Below, piece after piece: positions 48,682-59,866 of a DNA stretch of 64,000 bases. The stretch comes from Lingula anatina (taxonomy: Eukaryota > Brachiopoda > Lingulata > Lingulida > Lingulidae). The position numbers and the translations under genes were made by a program. The stretch spans positions 106,976 through 170,975 of the forward strand of contig NW_019775885.1 in assembly GCF_001039355.2 (NCBI RefSeq). The letters run 5' to 3'. The number at the start of each line of letters is the position of its first letter. Position 1 is the stretch's first letter. The notes beneath the pieces were generated by a model that was not told the DNA's origin, made no database searches, and saw nothing but the letters and a program-made list of their open reading frames with translations.

Positions 48682-51357
48682 TTAATATATTCTGGACAAA
48701 GCATCGGCGATGCAATTATCTTTTCCTCTAATATGCACAATATCCAAATTATATTCTTGCAACAATAAACTCCATTTAAGCAGACGTCTGTTATGATTTT
48801 TCATCTTTCGCAAGAATGTTAAAGGGTTGTGATCAGTGTACACAACCACTGGTTGAGGTGTACATTCAACATAGACATCGAAATGTTGCAGAGCTAACAC
48901 TAGTGCTAACGTTTCTTTTTCGATAGTGGAATAATTTCTTTGATGAGAATTGAATTTCTTCGAAAAATATCCCACAGGATGTTCAATACCAAACCCATCA
49001 CACTGCAATAACACTCCACCCGCTCCTACGTCACTAGCGTCAATAGCTAATCTAAATGGCCTATCAAAGTCAGGTGCCATTAACACGGGGTTTGAACATA
49101 ATAACGCTTTCACTTTAGTGAAGGCGTTGTCACACTCTAACGACCAGTTGAAAACATTCCTCTTTTTTAACAAATCGGTCAAAGGTGCAGTAACATCAGA
49201 AAAGTTTTTGCAAAATTTCCTGTAATAGCTACACATGCCTAAAAATCGCATAAGCTCTTTTTTGTTCTGAGGTTGAGGAAAATCAATGATGTTTTTAACC
49301 TTAGCTTCCACAGGTGTTACGCACCCCTGACCCACGACATGTCCCAAATACGTAACTTTTGCCTGACCGAATTCACACTTGGCTAAATTTATGGTCAGAC
49401 TAGCCTGTTTTAACCTTTGGAAAACTTCTTCCAACTTGATCATGTGTTCCTTCCAAGAATTGCTGAAAATCACAATATCGTCAATATATTTCTCAACGCC
49501 TTCCAAGTTATTCAAACAACTATCCATCATTCTTTGGAAGGTAGCACCCGAGTTTTTCATACCAAACGCCATAACTTTGTACTGGTATAAACCGGTTGGT
49601 GTAACAAACGCAGAAATTTCTTTCGCTCGTTCTGACAACGGTACACACCAATACCCTTTGAGCAAATCGCACTTTGTTATGAATTTTGCTTTCCCTATCT
49701 TGTCGATACAATCGTCCATTCTAGGAATGGGGTAAGCGTCAGTTTTGGTCACTGCATTGAGCTTACGGAAATCAGTGCAAAATCTCATTGATCCATCTGC
49801 TTTTGGTACTAAAATACAAGGAGAGGCCCAATTACTCTGGCTCAATTCAATGAAACCGTTTTGGAGCATGTAATCAACCTCTTTCTGCATTAACTCGGCC
49901 TTTTTAGGACTTAGTCTGTACGGGTGTTGTTTGATAGGAGTACACTCCTCCAGAACAACGTCATGTACAGCTGCATTAGTCCTATTTGGTACATCAGGAA
50001 ACAGACACCGGTATTTCAAAATCAATTCAATCAACTCGTGTCTTTCTTTTGGTGATAAATGATGTAATTCACTATCTAATTTCTCTAATACATCTGAGTT
50101 GTGAAGTTTTACTTCTTTAACATCACTATCATTCTCATTTTCCTCAACTGACTTCCTCTCCATCCATTCCACATTCATCACTTTTTCACTTCTGTCTCGT
50201 TTTTCTTTGCGTTCAAAATATGCCTTCATCATATTTATGTGACACAACTGAGTCATTTTTTTACGATCTGGAGTTCGTATTTCATAATCTACCTCATTGA
50301 TCTTTCTAACCACTTTATATGGACCGTGATATTTTGCCTGTAACGAATCTCCTACAATAGGTAACAAGACTAAAACGTCATCACCTATGTTGAATTCGCG
50401 GGCACAAGATTTTTGATCGTACCAGTTTTTCATTTCAATTTGCGCGGACTTCAAATTGTTCCTTGCAAATTCACAAGCCCTATTCAATCTGTGCCTAAAT
50501 TTTGTGACATAATCGAGAAGATTCAGTGAGGGACTACTTTGATTTCTACTCTTTGCCAGCATTGTTTCTTTTAATGCCATCAACGGCCCACGCACAGTAT
50601 GTCCAAAAACCAACTCAAACGGACTAAAACCGAGAGATTCTTGTTTTGCGTCTCTTACCGCAAACAGTAGGAGATCAACACCTTCGTCCCAGTCTTTTTC
50701 ATTTTCATAACAATATGTCCGTAACATGTTTTTCAAGGTCCCATGGAATCTTTCCAATGCACCCTGTGACTGCGGGTGATACGCGCTTGAGAAAATTTGC
50801 TTTGATCCGATCTCGTATACGACCTGTTGAAACAAAGATGAAGTAAAGTTTGAGCCTTGATCAGACTGGATTTCCTTCGGCAACCCAACAAAAGAAAAGA
50901 AATGTATCATGGCCTTTGCCACTGTAGCTGCTTTGATATTTCTTAAAGGTATTGCCTCCGGAAATCGTGTCGAAGAACACATGATTGTAAGTAGAAATTG
51001 ATTTCCCGTTTTCGTTCTAGGTAAAGGACCAACGCAATCTACAATGACTTTACTAAATGGCTCGTCAACTGCTGGTATTGGATGAAGTGGAGCCAATGGG
51101 ATTTTTTGGTTTGGTTTTCCCACCACTTGACACGCATGGCAGGTTTTGCAAAATTCTGAGACGTCCCGTCTGATCTTTGGCCAATAAAAATATTTCATAA
51201 TTTTGTCTTGCGTTTTTCTAACCCCAAGGTGACCTCCCATAGGACTATCATGTGCGACGCTTAAAATCACTGGTCGGAATTTTTCAGGTACAACAATTTG
51301 GTAAATTGTGGCCCAATCATCCGATGCAGGTATAGCGGGAGATCTCCATTTTCTCAT
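48682..51357 (-). CDS. pol: Retrotransposon pol: integrase, then reverse transcriptase and RNase H
   Basis: About 890 codons. Order of domains: zinc-binding HHCC (GHLGVRK..CKTCHAC), integrase core with D (VDCVGPL), D (SDQGSNF) and E (QGALERFHG), a chromatin-end-like basic linker, then reverse transcriptase (RFCTDFRKLNAV, YIDDIVIFS) and RNase H (IDASDVGAGG, EKETLAL, YTDHNPL, ADALSR). Ordinary Ty3 elements have RT-RH before IN; the reversed order marks the Gmr1 clade. The first ATG (51357..51355) overlaps the gag stop by one base (TGATG). The frame is also open upstream in the -1 frame back to the slippery site and includes FIRDGVL, which is normal for the start of integrase. Expression by -1 frameshift is therefore likelier than by reinitiation. 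Confidence 0.92.
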   Translation of the reverse strand: MRKWRSPAIPASDDWATIYQIVVPEKFRPVILSVAHDSPMGGHLGVRKTQDKIMKYFYWPKIRRDVSEFCKTCHACQVVGKPNQKIPLAPLHPIPAVDEPFSKVIVDCVGPLPRTKTGNQFLLTIMCSSTRFPEAIPLRNIKAATVAKAMIHFFSFVGLPKEIQSDQGSNFTSSLFQQVVYEIGSKQIFSSAYHPQSQGALERFHGTLKNMLRTYCYENEKDWDEGVDLLLFAVRDAKQESLGFSPFELVFGHTVRGPLMALKETMLAKSRNQSSPSLNLLDYVTKFRHRLNRACEFARNNLKSAQIEMKNWYDQKSCAREFNIGDDVLVLLPIVGDSLQAKYHGPYKVVRKINEVDYEIRTPDRKKMTQLCHINMMKAYFERKEKRDRSEKVMNVEWMERKSVEENENDSDVKEVKLHNSDVLEKLDSELHHLSPKERHELIELILKYRCLFPDVPNRTNAAVHDVVLEECTPIKQHPYRLSPKKAELMQKEVDYMLQNGFIELSQSNWASPCILVPKADGSMRFCTDFRKLNAVTKTDAYPIPRMDDCIDKIGKAKFITKCDLLKGYWCVPLSERAKEISAFVTPTGLYQYKVMAFGMKNSGATFQRMMDSCLNNLEGVEKYIDDIVIFSNSWKEHMIKLEEVFQRLKQASLTINLAKCEFGQAKVTYLGHVVGQGCVTPVEAKVKNIIDFPQPQNKKELMRFLGMCSYYRKFCKNFSDVTAPLTDLLKKRNVFNWSLECDNAFTKVKALLCSNPVLMAPDFDRPFRLAIDASDVGAGGVLLQCDGFGIEHPVGYFSKKFNSHQRNYSTIEKETLALVLALQHFDVYVECTPQPVVVYTDHNPLTFLRKMKNHNRRLLKWSLLLQEYNLDIVHIRGKDNCIADALSRIY

Positions 51358-53165
51358 CAATACTCCGTCTCGTATAAAATATCCACGAGGGACTTTTTTA
51401 TCTCGACCTCAGACAACACTAATTTGAAAAGTTTAGCTAAATCAGCATCCTTTCTTTGTTCGGTAACTAAGTCATTCTCTGGGTGTTGTAACTCACTACT
51501 CTCAACATCCAGTTCATTTTCTCCATCATCATCAACACATTCATCAATTATACCTTCCATTTCATTCTTTTTCTCATCAGTTTTTGACATAGCACGGGTA
51601 AGCACATTTACGGAGCAAGACCGTTCACTTTCAACCTCATTTTCAAGGTGAGCATGGGGATCTTTACAAACTATAGGATCTGCAATCACTTTTCCTCCTG
51701 CTAAATCATTTCCAAGCAACAATGTCACCCCTTTGATTGGTAAAGATGGACGCACACCAACTATCACAGGACCTGAGACTAAATCTGATTTCAAATGAAT
51801 CTGATGTAAAGGGACGTTCAAGAAACCGCATTCTATACCCTGCGCAAGAACCTGCTCACCCGTGTCCGAATTTTCATCTAAAGGCAAAACTCCCTCTAAC
51901 AACAAGGATTGGCTAGCCCCCGTATCCCTTAATATTTTAATTGGTTTCATATCACTCGGATTGTTCTCGAGAGACACGTACCCATCAGAGATGAAAGGCA
52001 AAAACCTATCCTCATCCTTCTGAGTAGCATCTCTAAAATCTGTCACAGGGAACGATACCAATGCATTTGATTTCAATGTTTCGTTTTCTTTCTTCCTTTG
52101 CAAAGTCCAACATTCACTCAAAACATGCCCTCTTTTCTTACAAAAATTACAAAATGGTCCCAAAAATGCTTTTGACCCAGCGTCCTCCCTTCTTTCAGTA
52201 CGAGGGAAATTTCGGGGAAACTCATTCAGGTGTGACAATGTTTGACTGGGAGAAACCTTTTCCATAGCCTTTTTACTCTTTGAAAAATTTTTATGCGTTA
52301 ACGCATAGTTGTCGGCTATAGTAGCTATACCTTCCAAACTATCTACATGAGATTCTTCTATATGAACTTTCAATGAATCTGAGACACATTCCTTAAACTC
52401 CTCTACTAAGATCATTTGCTTTAATTTCTCAAAATTTGATCCAACATCTCTCGACCTACACCACCGATCGAATAACATTTCTTTCTCACGCGCAAACTCA
52501 ATAAACGTTTGGTCGTCCCTTTTGTATAACTCTCTAAATTGCTGCCTATACGCCTCTGGTACTAATTCATAGGCTTTGAGAATGGAGTGCTTAACTTTCT
52601 CGTAATTTCCGCTATCCTCTAACGAAATCGCGGCATATGTTTCCTGAGCCTTCCCCGTGAGCACACTTTGGAGCATAATACACCACTTATCTATCGGCCA
52701 TTCTAAGTTTTTTGCAACCTTTTCAAAATGCATAAAAAACTTGTCTACTTCTCTTTCGTTGAAGGGTGGGACAAACCTCAATTGTTGTGAACAATTTGTG
52801 AAACTACTACTATGATTATCCCTAGCCTCTAGTTCTATCTTTCTCAACCTAACTTTTAACTCAAGCGTCTCATTTTCCTTTTCTATTTTTGCAATATCTA
52901 ATTTCTTCAACTCGATGTCTAATTCTTTAAGCATTATTTCCGATTCTATGTCAGGCTTAGCTTTCTTTGCGTCTTTATCAGAGCTTGAGCTTAACGGTAA
53001 ATCAATGTCACTGATGTTTATGATTATTTCTTTCAACTGGCTCTTAGACATAGACGTTTGGACATCTGCCTCTAATATTTTACATATTGCGATTAAATCG
53101 GCCTTTTTGAATTTTTGCAACTCTTCTATTGTGGGATTTTCTAAAAATTCTTTATACTCCGACAT
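51357..53165 (-). CDS. gag: Retrotransposon gag with C-terminal protease
   Basis: 602 codons from ATG at 53165..53163. The N-terminal half is helical and charged (coiled-coil-like around residues 80-110), typical of capsid/matrix. A CCHC zinc knuckle (CNFCKKRGH..C) follows around residue 340. An aspartic protease-like DTGAS motif (ILRDTGASQSLL) follows around residue 410. The C-terminal part is acidic. It ends TGA at 51359..51357 just after a slippery heptamer. It makes the particle and processing protease of the element. Confidence 0.9.
   Translation of the reverse strand: MSEYKEFLENPTIEELQKFKKADLIAICKILEADVQTSMSKSQLKEIIINISDIDLPLSSSSDKDAKKAKPDIESEIMLKELDIELKKLDIAKIEKENETLELKVRLRKIELEARDNHSSSFTNCSQQLRFVPPFNEREVDKFFMHFEKVAKNLEWPIDKWCIMLQSVLTGKAQETYAAISLEDSGNYEKVKHSILKAYELVPEAYRQQFRELYKRDDQTFIEFAREKEMLFDRWCRSRDVGSNFEKLKQMILVEEFKECVSDSLKVHIEESHVDSLEGIATIADNYALTHKNFSKSKKAMEKVSPSQTLSHLNEFPRNFPRTERREDAGSKAFLGPFCNFCKKRGHVLSECWTLQRKKENETLKSNALVSFPVTDFRDATQKDEDRFLPFISDGYVSLENNPSDMKPIKILRDTGASQSLLLEGVLPLDENSDTGEQVLAQGIECGFLNVPLHQIHLKSDLVSGPVIVGVRPSLPIKGVTLLLGNDLAGGKVIADPIVCKDPHAHLENEVESERSCSVNVLTRAMSKTDEKKNEMEGIIDECVDDDGENELDVESSELQHPENDLVTEQRKDADLAKLFKLVLSEVEIKKSLVDILYETEY
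51393..51399 (-). promoter_or_regulatory. Candidate -1 ribosomal frameshift site A_AAA_AAG
   Basis: On the element strand the gag codons ATA AAA AAG contain the heptamer A AAA AAG in the correct phase (X XXY YYZ). Pol lies in the -1 frame, and that frame has no stop from here to the pol ATG. No pseudoknot was modelled. Confidence 0.7.
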
Positions 53166-53288
53166 CTTTAGGCTACTACACTATCTACTACTATCTACAC
53201 TATCTACACTATTGTACTATCATAAATAAGACACAACTTTGAACCTAACTACTCATACAGTCTATTTGTTCAGTAGAAAACGCGTCAA

Positions 53289-53306
53289 CTCCCGGACGAG
53301 CCCCCA
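53289..53306 (-). other. Primer-binding site, tRNA-Pro type
   Basis: TGGGGGCTCGTCCGGGAG on the element strand, four bases inside the 5' LTR. It equals the tRNA-Pro primer site known from gammaretroviruses at 17 of 18 positions, so proline tRNA is the likely primer. Confidence 0.85.
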
Positions 53307-53310
53307 TTTT

Positions 53311-54010
53311 TGTTACGTCCTATATTGAGTTCTTTAATAACAAAAAAAATAAAGCATAAACATAAATACGAATGAAAACAAACACCTCAAATTAAAATGA
53401 TAATATTTTACTAATTGAACTAAAACCTAACTAAACATATAATAACATTGAACTAAATAACTTAACTAATATGGGCTTTATAATGTTCAAACAAAGTTAG
53501 TGTTCACAGGATAAAAGAGTCATTCCACGCACTTCCATTTCATTGTCATTGTTCATTTGTGTAGGCCTATGTACCTTCCTTGCGTTGTTCGTAATAGTCA
53601 ATGTTTTTTCTCAACGTTACTTATCTTTTGTCAATCATAGTTCCCTCTCTGTTTTCCGTCAACTTGTGTACTGATGCATGTACAATCATTCGCTTTTTCC
53701 AGCTTCCATATTTTCCATCAACTTGTGTACTAGTGCACGTACAGTCACTCACTTTCCTTTGCCTTTATGTATAGTACTATACATCCATGATCATTTAAGA
53801 CATAGTCCATCTATCCTAGCTCCTTGCTCTCCACGCCTACATGTCTCTCTTCTCCTTTCTTTCTCAGTGGGTGTGTCCAAAAACCTCCACATCCGGGCTC
53901 CTTTATTTTTGTCCACAGTTGTCACCAAAAGTGACCACGAGTTATACTCGCTATAGTTATAATGCCCATTGATAGGATACAATTGACAGGAGTACTAGTG
54001 CAACGTAACA
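53311..54010 (-). repeat. 5' LTR
   Basis: 700 bp, the same termini as the 3' LTR and about 98% similar by eye. Confidence 0.92.
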
Positions 54011-54572
54011 AGATCTATCTATCTATCTATCTATCTTTCTATTGATCTATTTACGCAACCATTTATCTAACAATTTTATCTTTCTACATATTTCCCCGGT
54101 CTGCTCTCCAGCCTGTCCTTTTCCCTTAGTTCCTGCATTCTGTCATATAGTTATTATTCTAAAGAATATCACAACAGATGATGGCACTTTTTATTTTGCA
54201 GTCAGCCAAGAAAATAGATAGGCATGATTTCATGATTTCATACAGTTCATAGTAATTTCATAAACCACACGGTCGATTCTTCATAATATGAAGGCAGTCA
54301 GTGGTAGCCCAAATAACTCTAATTTGTTTATGCAACATCGTTTGAAATATTTCTTTCACCGCAGCCTTTTAAGCCACAGTTCCAAACAGTCGACATTTTA
54401 ATGGATAGCAGACGGTGCCAGCACAAATAACACTAGCTTGTTTATGCAACATCGTTTGAAATATTTCGTTCACCTCATCCCGGATCTTTGAAGTCACAGT
54501 TCCACAGAAATGGGTCACGTTTAACAAACCACAGGTAACAGTCAGCTATTTTTGGCTGAATTTCAACGTAAA

Positions 54573-54610
<38 letters not shown>

Positions 54611-54860
54611 GCATATATACACACGCATATATATACGCGCAACAAATCAACAACTTACAATAACGAGATCATCCAATCGACTGAAAATATGGTGCATATA
54701 GATATATCATCACATCGACGATCATGTTCCTACATTTTACTCTATTTTCAGTCGATTGGATGAGCTCGTTATTGAACTGTTGATATGTTGCGAAGGCATT
54801 AAGGCTATCAATGCATGATATTCCTCGTCTTCCTCTACTTCATCCCTAAATTTTCCCCAC
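54011..54860. other. Intergenic, simple repeats and a foldback
   Basis: Begins with an (ATCT)n run at about 54013-54036 directly beside the LTR and has (CA)n at about 54573-54604. No gene recognised. Confidence 0.5.
54641..54793. repeat. Foldback repeat
   Basis: Left arm about 54641-54695 and right arm about 54740-54793 are imperfect reverse complements (shared AATAACGAG-x-TCATCCAATCGACTGAAAAT core) with a ~45-nt loop. Probably a small foldback MITE. Confidence 0.6.
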
Positions 54861-55290
54861 AGAGTACCAATTTTTCTATTCTGTGTTTTCGAATGGAATG
54901 GGATAGAGATTTCATTTGTCTTTTTCTGAATTTTTTATTCAATGAGAGTTGTATTCCTGCAAGTTATGACACTTCTTTATTGGTCTTTCTTTCTGTCCAG
55001 AACATTCTCAACAATCTTCGTAATTACCACATGTCGGTAGCTTGCAATTTATTTTTAGTTTTTATAGAGATATTACAGTTTTCATTACCATAAAAGAATA
55101 CTGACTACACGAAGGATTTCAATGTTTTTATTATTATGTTGATAGATATGTTTCTATTTTTTTAGTATAGTGTTAATCTTATTAAGTGTGTCTTTTGACA
55201 TAGATATACGTTTCTTCATTTCTGTTTCGCATTTCGCATCTGATGACAACATGAATCCGAGGTATTTAAATCGGTTTATTTGATCATATC
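54860..55290 (-). pseudogene. LINE reverse-transcriptase C-terminal relic
   Basis: On the minus strand reads FKYLGFMLSSDAKCETEM.. then ..ATDMW.LRRLLRMFWTERKTNKEV.. then KFRKRQMKSLSHSIR, with several stops and shifts. This is the recognisable tail of non-LTR retrotransposon ORF2 (F-x-Y-L-G, M-W..RR-x-L-R-x-W-T-x-R, RRR-Q-L-x-x-x-G-H-x-x-R). Inactive and 5' truncated. Confidence 0.7.
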
Positions 55291-55470
55291 ATTGCGGTCT
55301 CATTTGCGCAACTTAAGGATACTAATATGGTAACCGGAAACCGGAGCTGAAATTTCGCATTTTGTCTGTCTTACACTCATGTTCGTCTTCACTTGCTAGA
55401 AACCGTTGTATGCCAGAGATGTCCCTTACTTACTCTCATTTCAATGTCTAAATGCCTTTTTAATCACATT

Positions 55471-57364
55471 ACGTCTGTTAAGCCTCTCTTCTGGTCCTCA
55501 AATCAAATTCGGTCCCTTGGTTCTAAACTGTTTACAAGAAGCTCTGTTCTGGTCCTACACCTGTAAATGTCCATCATGACGTGTTTAAACGTGTTCCCCA
55601 AACGTGTACTTGGCTGACTCTGTTATTTTCTCCAATTTTTCAGATTTTAAACTTTTAGAGGCTACCAAAAAACGTATGTAAACTGAATGTTAGAAAGAAA
55701 TGCATTACAATTATTTAAGTTCGTATTGTATTTGCTATTATATATTCTCACATTTTTAAAAGAACACAAAAGTTTTGCTGTGAGACTACCTTTAGGATGC
55801 TAAATGCTACTATAATATTTATATGGCGTGCTCTGCATCACGTGTTCAAGACATTATAATTCGTGGGTGATTGTGTGTGTGTGTGGGCGGGGGGGTGGGG
55901 GGGTGGGGGTGGGGGGTCCTCACCGTAGATAAAGAGTTTTTACTGTTGTTTTTGGGTCATGGGGCCAACCCAAGGCAAAACAAAAATATTTAACGTTAAT
56001 TTTGCATCGAAGGCCTTTACCAAACCGCATATTCTATTTTGCGCCTTTTATCTCTTATGCAACTATTATGTTATGAAATAACGATCTGAAATAAAAAGAT
56101 TTCAAGTTGAGCCTTTCTTTTGATATACTTTATCATGTTTCGTGATTATCTAGCTTGGCCGCTTAAGAAGATATATAACTCCCCCACCCCTTACCCACAC
56201 TTTTTTTAACCTGTAAGATTGCTAAGTCGGTAGTCTGGCTCGGGCAATAAAATCTCACTATCTCCACATCTGGTTTCTATCAAGCGCGTTCAAGAGCTTA
56301 GGACAAACATAAAGCTCCTCAGGCCAGGAAATCAGGAGAGGGGGAGTAGAGTGGAACATGTCTTCTCAATATGGAAATCTATATATTTTTGTAATTTCCT
56401 TTTTTACCAATTACAGACACTATAAAATGCCCTTTCTAGAATCAATATCATGTTCACACTTTTCTGTAACTCTAGAGGAGAGTGTTATAAACTAAACACA
56501 TCTTGGCAATAACTGGCCGGTAGTCAGTGAGCTGGCAGAGTGACTTAGTTATTATGATTAACATTTATATTTTTATTAATATCAAACAATCTTTACTGTT
56601 TGCAGGTATACTTGTTTAGAACCTGTAGTCTGCGCCATATAATAGCAATGGTGCAAAGTAGTGATACTTGTAAAATCCTACATTAATTTTTTTTAAGTAT
56701 CAAATTTTATTAGATGTTTGAATACAAAATTGTTATAAAGACATGAAAGAAGCACGATGAGCATATATGCTCGGAGTTTTGTCGGAGAGGAATGTTTCTC
56801 GAGTTCAACAAACTGCCCTGTAAAGCCATATTTTTGTGGCCTGAGATGCCGTATCCATTACGTTGTGACATGACCTGCCAAAACAAAGTCTGCGCGCTCT
56901 TTTCATCTTTCAGATCTCTCACATTAATCAAGAAACAGAGTATCAATTACAAGTGCTCGGGTGGGGTGGAAGCATGAAGGGAATAAATAATTATAAGCAG
57001 TATCCTGTGGACACAAGGTTACTCTGCAATTTATCTCTTTCAATTTCTGATGTGAAATATCACCCAACTAGCCTGTTGATCTCGCGAAACGACCAAATGA
57101 ACGTTAATTAGGTTGCTAAACTGCAAGTAATTAACCCCCTCCCCTCCCCCGAACGTCATACTGGCAGGTTCGCAAATGAAGACTATACCACAGAAAAAGT
57201 TTGGGGCCCAAAAGAGAGCCAGCTTAGGACACGTTTGGGGAACACGTTTGTACACGTCATGATGGACATTTACAGGTGTAGAACCAGAGCAGAGCCTCTT
57301 GTTTACAGTTTAGAACCCAGGGACCGAACTTGATTTGAGGACCAGAAGAGAGGCTTAACATACG
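55471..57364. repeat. Pair of ~150-bp inverted repeats 1.6 kb apart
   Basis: Arm 55471-55617 and arm 57213-57364 are reverse complements at about 90% (both contain TTAAGCCTCTCTTCTGGTCC and CCTGTAAATGTCCATCATGA on opposite strands). The interval between shows no recognisable transposase. It could be a long-TIR DNA transposon or an inverted duplication. Confidence 0.65.
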
Positions 57365-59866
57365 TCGCGTATTCTCCCTCAGTTGCCGCGAACACAATTG
57401 GAAAGCACTTTTTAAAGCCTTTGTGGTGTCTTTTTTTACATCGAAACCAACTGCAAAATTTGAAAACTCCATGTAAACGGGATATCGTCGATGTCAGCAA
57501 GGTTCCTACAGACTTTTGGATGAGCAAAAAAGGTCATAGTAGTTCAATGTCCAAGTTTTCCACAATCTTATGTTCTCTGTTTTCGGTGCATTTTGTCACC
57601 ATGGGTGCACTTAGAATGCCAGAGAATGTATTACAATGAACAACGAGAATGGCTGATAAATAATTTATTATTAACTATGTATGTGATTATAATACATTCA
57701 AGAATAATTTCTGCCTCCTATTCTCTTAATTACCTTCTTTTTCTTCCGTATAATCATAGAAATAAAGTTCATTTTAACATTGTATACATATATTACAAAA
57801 TACATTTTAGTGCAAATAGTTTTACCCTCTCGGGTTTGAAGCGGCATAAAAAGTTACTTTAGTTGGAAATTATTCCCAAAAACAGCACTTTCACAGCATC
57901 AAACACTCCAAATAAATAAGATCTATTTCAACTTTAACGTCTAACACGCGGCAAATGCGTAGAAATAAAGAAGTAAAATCGCATTTACATCCCGCGATTG
58001 TAACATACCTTGCATCACATGACTCAGATACTAGCACATGAATAAAAGGACGGACGGGGGGGGGGGGGTGGGGGAATGTGGGAAAACCGCTCAACCAACT
58101 ATCCATCGGTAAAGGTCGAGTGAGCAGGCGTGACTGTCCCAATTTAACAAGTCAATGCAGCGGTCGATGCAAAGAAAAAACTTTTTAGCACATAACAGGG
58201 ATAAAAAGGAGAAGGAAGTACGACACAAAACTTGCACGAATAAAAGTAGGATTATAATAGAGAGGACAATGGCATGTCAACAGAGGTAAATAGGACGTTT
58301 AACGTTCGGAAACCTTGCACTTAGACAATGTAGAATGATGCAATGCCACCGCTGGTAAGGAAGCCCCAATAGTATTTGTCGTAAAAGATGCAAACCGTTT
58401 TCGAAGACAGCAGAGCGTAAAACTGAAGGCGAAGAACGGACAAAATAAAAAGAAATAAATAAACGAAGTTAAAATCGCTTTTGACGAGTAATACATACAT
58501 CTAATGGTGATGATTATTTAAGATAAACACCACTCTTATATCATCTCAACAACTAAAATTTCACCCTCCCTCGCTTTGTAAGGAAAACAAAATACATAAT
58601 TGGAAATAAGATCAATGTGGCAAAAATATAAAGACAAGGTTAAGAGTAAATTTTTAAATTATTGATTAGAGATTTATCAGTTGGATAAAATATTTTGAAG
58701 AACCCTTTGCTTCTTCTTGTAGTTACAGGTTTACATCAGCTGGTATTGTTATAATATTTTCGGCTTTGGAAGTCACCCTCTCCATATTAATGTCGTTAAG
58801 AGAGGGTAGATCAAACCCCGGGTGCATCCATCGTGCCGTGTAGGGACCATTCTCTGTTTATTAAGCACAGAGAATCAAGCGTTTAATGATATTTATACCG
58901 TAATCGTTCATTAAATATCATTAAATATTATTAAAATATATGCAGATTTTTCAACTATATTTTTTTATACACACACCCATTCTTTCTGTTACCGTTCAGG
59001 AGGCCAATATACATGTATTAGGGTACTATACGTTGTTTTGTAAGGCATTTTTTTTACTTACTTGCTTCTCAAACAATTTTTATTTTTGTGAGAGGTCGGA
59101 GGGGGGGGGGGAATGAAACATGTTTTTCAAAATAATGACTTTTTGGTCACTTATTTTCAAAACTACATTAGACAATGGTGAATACAGGTTACAACACAGT
59201 ATAGCAATTCTTGGATAAAAACAGCAATTCCTTTTCAATGTTTTATTTGTCTATTGCATGTCAATTTACGAATCATTCTCGTAAATTACCAAACCATTAA
59301 AACACAGTTTGCATTTCTATGCACTCATGATGGCAGTGCACAAAACAGTTTTTTTTTTTTTTTGTCAATCTTGATGCAATTTTATGTATGATTTAATGAT
59401 TAAGTGGAACATAATCACCAAATTATAATTATATACTTTATGTAACATGGCCATCCAGAAACAACATGGCTTCATGCCAATGGGAGTTCCAAGTCCCACA
59501 CTGAAAACACCAATACATGTATGTGAAAAAAGAACATTTCACAAAAACCGCATTACTTCCATAAAAAGAATCCAATCAGGTTATAGGCCTATTTAAGACT
59601 TTTGAATCTTTCAGTAAGTTTGAGAATCATCTTGTTAAATGGCCTTCCTTAAATGGTCACTATGGCAGCTGCAGTAACCGAAGCTAGCCAATTTCTGCCA
59701 CCGTACTGACCGGCATTCCTACATTCAGTTCAAAACCTATTTTTGCTCCTGACGCTGCTGAAACCTTCCACACGTGACAAGTTTTGCTGTTGATATTTTC
59801 ATTTCTGACAGTAATATAAAATTCCCTAAAACGTCTGTAACGACATTGGTAAATTTCCAGCTTAAG
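57365..59866. other. Intergenic region without recognised gene
   Basis: Only short, unsupported open frames on both strands, G-runs at about 58057-58074 and 59099-59111, and AT-rich stretches. Confidence 0.5.

Larger units (their letters stand above)
47831..54010 (-). mobile_element. Gmr1-type Ty3 LTR retrotransposon, nearly intact
   Basis: 6180 bp with two ~700-bp LTRs (TGTTACG..CGTAACA). It has a primer-binding site, a polypurine tract, a gag-protease ORF and a pol ORF in which integrase precedes reverse transcriptase/RNase H. Both long ORFs are unbroken. The LTRs differ at roughly ten positions plus the length of an A-run, so insertion is recent. The five bases on either side (GTGGG and AGATC) do not match, so no target duplication is visible. 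Confidence 0.93.

Noticed and set aside
48950-49735. Plus-strand open frames inside pol
   Set aside because: Antisense shadows of the reverse-transcriptase coding sequence.
57257-57527. Two overlapping minus-strand frames near the right inverted-repeat arm
   Set aside because: They overlap one another in different frames, have no recognised motif, and partly lie within the repeat arm.
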